Assembly (NCBI GenBank): GCA_029864165.1
Contig: JAOTTZ010000047.1
Span: forward strand, 1 to 8,936
DNA from: Burkholderiaceae bacterium
GTDB taxonomy: Bacteria > Pseudomonadota > Gammaproteobacteria > Burkholderiales > Burkholderiaceae_C
Direction: 5' to 3'
DNA: 8,936 nucleotides
Part shown: positions 6,291 through 8,936 of the stretch, piece after piece
Layout of the letters: every line of letters starts with the position of its first letter
Numbering within the stretch: the stretch's first letter is position 1
Position numbers and translations under genes: made by a program
Notes under the pieces: generated by a model
What the model was told of the DNA's origin: nothing
Databases searched by the model: none
The model's input: only the letters and a program-made list of their open reading frames with translations

Positions 6291-7211
6291 TCAGCGCGTG
6301 AGCGCTGCGCTGGTGGTGGGCTGAGACAGGCCCCACACGTACGCCGCCAGAACGCGGATCTGGCTCTCGGTCAGCCACTCTTTGTGCGGGGGCATGACGT
6401 TGAGCTTGCCTTCGTTGATCATGCGCACGACGGTATCCTCGCCCCAGCCGTGCAGCCAAATCTTGTCGGCAAGGTTGGGGGCACCCAGCAGGGCGTTGCC
6501 CTTGCCGCCAGCGCCATGACACGCGGCGCAGGCAACGAAGTTGGAGCGGCCGAGTTGCGCGGCGACGTTGTTGTGCGGGCCGTCAGACAGGCTTAGCACA
6601 TAGTTGGCGACGTTACGCACGTCTTGCGAGTTACCGACCGCCGCTGCCATGGGTGGCATTTGTCCCTGCCGGCCTTCGCGTATGGTCTCGGCGATGCGTT
6701 CGGGCGTGCCGCCCCAAAGCCAGTCGTCGTCGGTCAAGTCGGGGAAGCCTTTGCTGCCCCGCGCGTCTGAGCCATGGCAGGTGGCGCAGTTGTTGATGAA
6801 CAAGCGTTCGGCCAATGCCTGCGCCTGCGGGTCGCGCGCCAAAGCTTGGTGCGCCATGCCGTCGAACCGGGCGTACAAGGGCGCGATTGCCGTCTGCGCG
6901 CGCTGCACATCTGCTGCGTGTTGCGCCGCGGCAGACCAATGAAACTGGCCGGCGAACGCTCCCAGCCCCGGGTAAAGGACCAAGTAGACGCCACCGAAGA
7001 CAACGGTCAGCACAAACAGCAGCATCCACCAACGCGGCAGCGGGTTGTTCAACTCGCGCAGATCGCCGTCCCACACATGGCCCGTGGTGTCGTCAGCGGA
7101 GCCACCTTTGCGCTTGCTGGCACCAAACAGCAGCACCAGACACGCCAGCAGCGAAACAACGGTCGCCACGGCGACAAAGATCGACCAGCCTGGTGAGATG
7201 AAGTCACTCAT
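6291..7211 (-). CDS. ccoP: cbb3-type cytochrome c oxidase diheme subunit CcoP
   Basis: 306-residue membrane-anchored diheme cytochrome c that feeds electrons to CcoO and CcoN. An N-terminal hydrophobic helix (about 10-31) precedes the FixP_N signature D-G-D-L-R-E-L-N-N-P-L-P-R-W-W (48-62), then a second helix (62-81). Two cytochrome c domains follow, with heme sites C142-A-T-C-H146 and C228-A-A-C-H232 and axial methionines in G-Q-M-P-P-M (M185) and N-V-M-P-P-H (M273). Length is normal. The ATG at 7211 gives the canonical M-S-D-F N-terminus and is preceded by AAGAGG (7226-7221) nine bases upstream; the frame open to 7325 merely overlaps ccoQ. The gene start overlaps the ccoQ end by eight bases, so translation is probably coupled. 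Confidence 0.97.
   Translation of the reverse strand: MSDFISPGWSIFVAVATVVSLLACLVLLFGASKRKGGSADDTTGHVWDGDLRELNNPLPRWWMLLFVLTVVFGGVYLVLYPGLGAFAGQFHWSAAAQHAADVQRAQTAIAPLYARFDGMAHQALARDPQAQALAERLFINNCATCHGSDARGSKGFPDLTDDDWLWGGTPERIAETIREGRQGQMPPMAAAVGNSQDVRNVANYVLSLSDGPHNNVAAQLGRSNFVACAACHGAGGKGNALLGAPNLADKIWLHGWGEDTVVRMINEGKLNVMPPHKEWLTESQIRVLAAYVWGLSQPTTSAALTR
6292..6307 (-). other. Stem-loop over the ccoP stop codon, just before ccoG
   Basis: In the transcript direction CAGCGC-TCAC-GCGCTG forms a 6-bp GC-rich stem with a 4-base loop. It includes the first two bases of the ccoP TGA (6293-6291) and ends 11 bases before the ccoG GTG. No T-run follows, so it is not a terminator. It could mark a processing or stability boundary or modulate ccoG initiation; this is inference. 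Confidence 0.4.
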
Positions 7212-7368
7212 GGCGAGTATCCTCTTGACCGGTTTCGTCGACCAAGGGCAGCTGGGCAGCCTCGTCGAAGCGTTCTCGGTTGGACCGGGCCCACGCCCAG
7301 GCGACGATGCCGATAAAGGCGGCAAACGATAACAGAGTGATTGCGCTTCTCAAGTCGTTGATGTCCAT
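7204..7368 (-). CDS. ccoQ: cbb3-type oxidase small subunit CcoQ
   Basis: 54-residue single-helix membrane protein that stabilises the cbb3 complex, notably the CcoP interaction. It starts M-D-I-N-D-L-R-S, has one transmembrane helix at about 9-27 (ending A-W-A-W-A) and an acidic C-terminal tail (F-D-E-A-A, V-D-E-T). This size and layout, sitting between ccoO and ccoP, match CcoQ. The ATG at 7368 follows the ccoO stop by nine bases, with TAGGG from that stop region as a modest Shine-Dalgarno. Its TGA (7206-7204) lies inside the ccoP start region, an 8-base overlap. It is short enough to be missed by many gene callers. Confidence 0.9.
   Translation of the reverse strand: MDINDLRSAITLLSFAAFIGIVAWAWARSNRERFDEAAQLPLVDETGQEDTRHE
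7221..7226 (-). promoter_or_regulatory. Shine-Dalgarno of ccoP inside ccoQ
   Basis: AAGAGG on the minus strand, nine bases before the ATG at 7211 and located within the last codons of ccoQ. It supports 7211 as the ccoP start and translational coupling with ccoQ. Confidence 0.65.
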
Positions 7369-7377
7369 CGTGATGCC

Positions 7378-7998
7378 CTACTTGAGCGCAGTGCCGAGCA
7401 CTTGCAGGTATGCGATCAGGGCGTCGAGCTCGGTCTTGCCTTGTACTTCGCCGGGGGCGGCGGCGATGTCGGCGTCGGTATAGGGTACGCCTAGCGTGCG
7501 CATGGCACGCAACTTGGGTGGCAGGTCTTGCGGCGCCAGCGTAGCTTGCGCCAACCAGGGATAGGCCGGCATGTTCGACTCGGGCACCAAGTCGCGCGGG
7601 TTGAGCAGGTGCACGCGGTGCCACTCGTCGCTGTATCTGCCGCCGACCCGGTGCAAGTCGGGCCCGGTGCGCTTGCTGCCCCATTGGTGCGGGTGGTCGT
7701 AGACGAACTCGCCGGCGGTCGAGTAGTGGCCGTAACGCAAGGTTTCGGCGTACAGCGTTCGAATCATCTGCGAATGGCAGTTGTAGCAACCCTCGCGCAA
7801 GTAGACGTCGCGCCCGGCCAATTGCAGTGCTGTGTAGGGCTTCAACCCTGGCGCTGCCTCGGTGGTGCTGCGCTGAAAAAACAGTGGCACGATCTCGACG
7901 ATGCCGCCTATGGCGACCACGAGCAAGATCAGCACGATCATCAGCAGGTTGCTGGTCTCGACGCGTTCGTGGCTGAAAGTTTTGTTTTCGGAATTCAT
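7378..7998 (-). CDS. ccoO: cbb3-type cytochrome c oxidase monoheme subunit CcoO
   Basis: 206-residue membrane-anchored monoheme cytochrome c that passes electrons from CcoP to the CcoN heme b. One N-terminal transmembrane helix (about 18-41) contains the E-I-V-P-L-F-F pattern typical of CcoO/FixO. The heme c site is C71-Y-N-C-H75 in [13 protein letters not shown], with the axial Met in [10 protein letters not shown] (M143). R-Y-G-H-Y-S-x-A-G-E-F and G-P-D-L-x-R-V-G-G-R-Y-S are also conserved. Length is normal for this subfamily. The ATG at 7998 has GAGG (8010-8007) eight bases upstream, and this overlaps the ccoN stop codon, implying coupled translation. The gap to ccoN is 10 bases. Confidence 0.97.
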   Translation of the reverse strand: MNSENKTFSHERVETSNLLMIVLILLVVAIGGIVEIVPLFFQRSTTEAAPGLKPYTALQLAGRDVYLREGCYNCHSQMIRTLYAETLRYGHYSTAGEFVYDHPHQWGSKRTGPDLHRVGGRYSDEWHRVHLLNPRDLVPESNMPAYPWLAQATLAPQDLPPKLRAMRTLGVPYTDADIAAAPGEVQGKTELDALIAYLQVLGTALK

Positions 7999-8006
7999 GC
8001 CTTTTT

Positions 8007-8010
8007 CCTC
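8007..8010 (-). promoter_or_regulatory. Shine-Dalgarno of ccoO overlapping the ccoN stop
   Basis: GAGG on the minus strand, eight bases before the ccoO ATG. It shares bases with the ccoN TGA (8011-8009), so ribosomes ending ccoN are placed at the ccoO start. Confidence 0.6.
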
Positions 8011-8936
8011 AAGCCGTCGCGGCGGCGGGCTGCAAGGCGGGTGCCTGGCGCGGGGGACGCACCGTCATCACCACGTTCCAGACCATCAACAGCATGCCGA
8101 ACAAGTAAAGCAAGCCGCCGAGCAGACGCACGACGTAGAACGGGTAGCTCGCGCGCACGCTCTCGACAAAGCTGTAAACCAGCGTACCGTCGGGGTTGAC
8201 CGCGCGCCACATGAGGCCCTGCATCACGCCAGCGATCCACATCGCTGCGATGTAGAGAACGACGCCCAAGGTGGCGATCCAAAAGTGCAGCTCGATCGCA
8301 CGCACGCTGTGCATTTGTACTCGGCCAACCATGCGCGGGATCAAGTAGTACAGGCTGCCCATAGTAATAAAGCCCACCCAGCCGAGCGCGCCGGAATGCA
8401 CGTGGCCGACCGTCCAGTCGGTGTAGTGGCTGAGCGCATTGACGGTCTTGATCGACATCATCGGCCCCTCGAAGGTGCTCATGCCGTAAAACGACAGCGA
8501 GACGATCAGAAACTTCAGTATCGGGTCATCGCGCAGCTTGTGCCAGGCCCCGCTCAAGGTCATGATGCCGTTAATCATGCCGCCCCAACTGGGGGCCAGC
8601 AACACCAGCGAGAAGACCATGCCGACGCTTTGCACCCAATCGGGCAGCGCGGTGTAGTGCAGGTGGTGCGGCCCGGCCCACATGTAGGTGAAGATCAGCG
8701 CCCAAAAGTGCACGATCGACAGCCGATACGAATACACGGGGCGTTCGGCTTGCTTGGGGATGTAGTAGTACATCATCCCCAAAAAGCCTGCGGTAAGGAA
8801 GAAACCGACCGCATTGTGCGCGTACCACCACTGGATCATCGCGTCTTGCACACCGGCGTAGGCCGAGTAGCTCTTCATGAAGCTCACCGGCAGCATGGCG
8901 CTGTTGACCACGTGCAGCAGGGCAATGGTCAAGATG
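8009..8936 (-). CDS. ccoN: cbb3-type cytochrome c oxidase catalytic subunit CcoN (N-terminal part outside window)
   Basis: Heme-copper oxidase subunit I of the C type, which reduces O2 to water at a heme b3-CuB centre and pumps protons. The frame runs off the right edge; about 309 C-terminal residues of an expected ~475 are present. Visible catalytic motifs are Q-W-W-Y-A-H-N-A-V with the first CuB His, and [12 protein letters not shown] with the other two CuB histidines and the Tyr that forms the His-Tyr cross-link in C-type oxidases. [10 protein letters not shown] (around 8390-8405) carries the heme b3 and heme b histidines. Numerous transmembrane helices follow. An in-frame TTG at 8932 is not the real start. 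Its tail A-L-Q-P-A-A-A-T-A ends just before ccoO. As first gene shown, its promoter, often FNR/ANR-controlled in relatives, lies outside. Confidence 0.97.
   Translation of the reverse strand, partial: ILTIALLHVVNSAMLPVSFMKSYSAYAGVQDAMIQWWYAHNAVGFFLTAGFLGMMYYYIPKQAERPVYSYRLSIVHFWALIFTYMWAGPHHLHYTALPDWVQSVGMVFSLVLLAPSWGGMINGIMTLSGAWHKLRDDPILKFLIVSLSFYGMSTFEGPMMSIKTVNALSHYTDWTVGHVHSGALGWVGFITMGSLYYLIPRMVGRVQMHSVRAIELHFWIATLGVVLYIAAMWIAGVMQGLMWRAVNPDGTLVYSFVESVRASYPFYVVRLLGGLLYLFGMLLMVWNVVMTVRPPRQAPALQPAAATA

Noticed and set aside
7212..7325. Longer start for ccoP at 7325
   Set aside because: The extension overlaps ccoQ and has Pro/Ser/Arg-rich low-quality sequence; the M-S-D-F start at 7211 has a Shine-Dalgarno and matches the family.
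8448..8461. TTGATCGACATCAT, a near match to the FNR/ANR box TTGAT-N4-ATCAA
   Set aside because: It lies deep inside ccoN and encodes the conserved M-M-S-I-K segment on the minus strand; a working site would be expected upstream of ccoN, outside the window.

Overview
This is a GC-rich proteobacterial segment, most probably from a betaproteobacterium of the order Burkholderiales. That placement rests on my recall of how the CcoG sequence and the layout ccoN-O-Q-P-G, short ccoH, small membrane protein, TauE/SafE-like protein look in that group. No 16S or other marker gene is present to confirm it. All identifications come from reading motifs, not from a database search.

The left part (bases 1-3264) carries five unrelated, housekeeping-type genes. 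They are an M48-family membrane metalloprotease cut by the window edge, a CutA-family protein, an RDD-domain membrane protein, and then a divergent pair 28 bases apart: a YbhB/PEBP-type protein on the minus strand and an RNA 2',3'-cyclic phosphodiesterase (ThpR/LigT) on the plus strand. The spacers at 1019-1180 and 1496-1708 hold no recognisable gene.

Bases 3265-3631 lie between the convergent ends of thpR and the right-hand operon. They contain a 61-codon minus-strand remnant that looks like the N-terminal part of a Fic-family AMP-transferase, including its conserved V-R-K-x-A-x-L-S-S-R-I-E-G signature. It stops exactly there, with no catalytic HPFxxGNGR motif, so I read it as a decayed gene.

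The right part (8936 down to 3632) is one tightly packed minus-strand operon for cytochrome cbb3 oxidase, the high-affinity terminal oxidase of microaerobic respiration. In transcription order it holds ccoN (5' end outside the window), ccoO, ccoQ, ccoP, ccoG, a very short ccoH/FixH-like gene, a 78-residue two-helix membrane protein of unknown function, and a TauE/SafE (DsbD_2)-type membrane protein with conserved cysteines. Gaps are 24 bases or less, two junctions overlap, and several Shine-Dalgarno sequences sit on the preceding stop codon, so translation is probably coupled along the operon. CcoN binds O2 at heme b3-CuB, CcoO and CcoP bring electrons through their c-type hemes, CcoQ stabilises the complex, and the genes after ccoP are assembly factors or candidates for that role. 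The copper ATPase gene ccoI and ccoS are not in the window.

I did not find a clearly new multi-gene system. The points most worth a second look are the Fic remnant, the small uncharacterised membrane protein translationally coupled to the minimal CcoH, and the stem-loop at the ccoP/ccoG junction.
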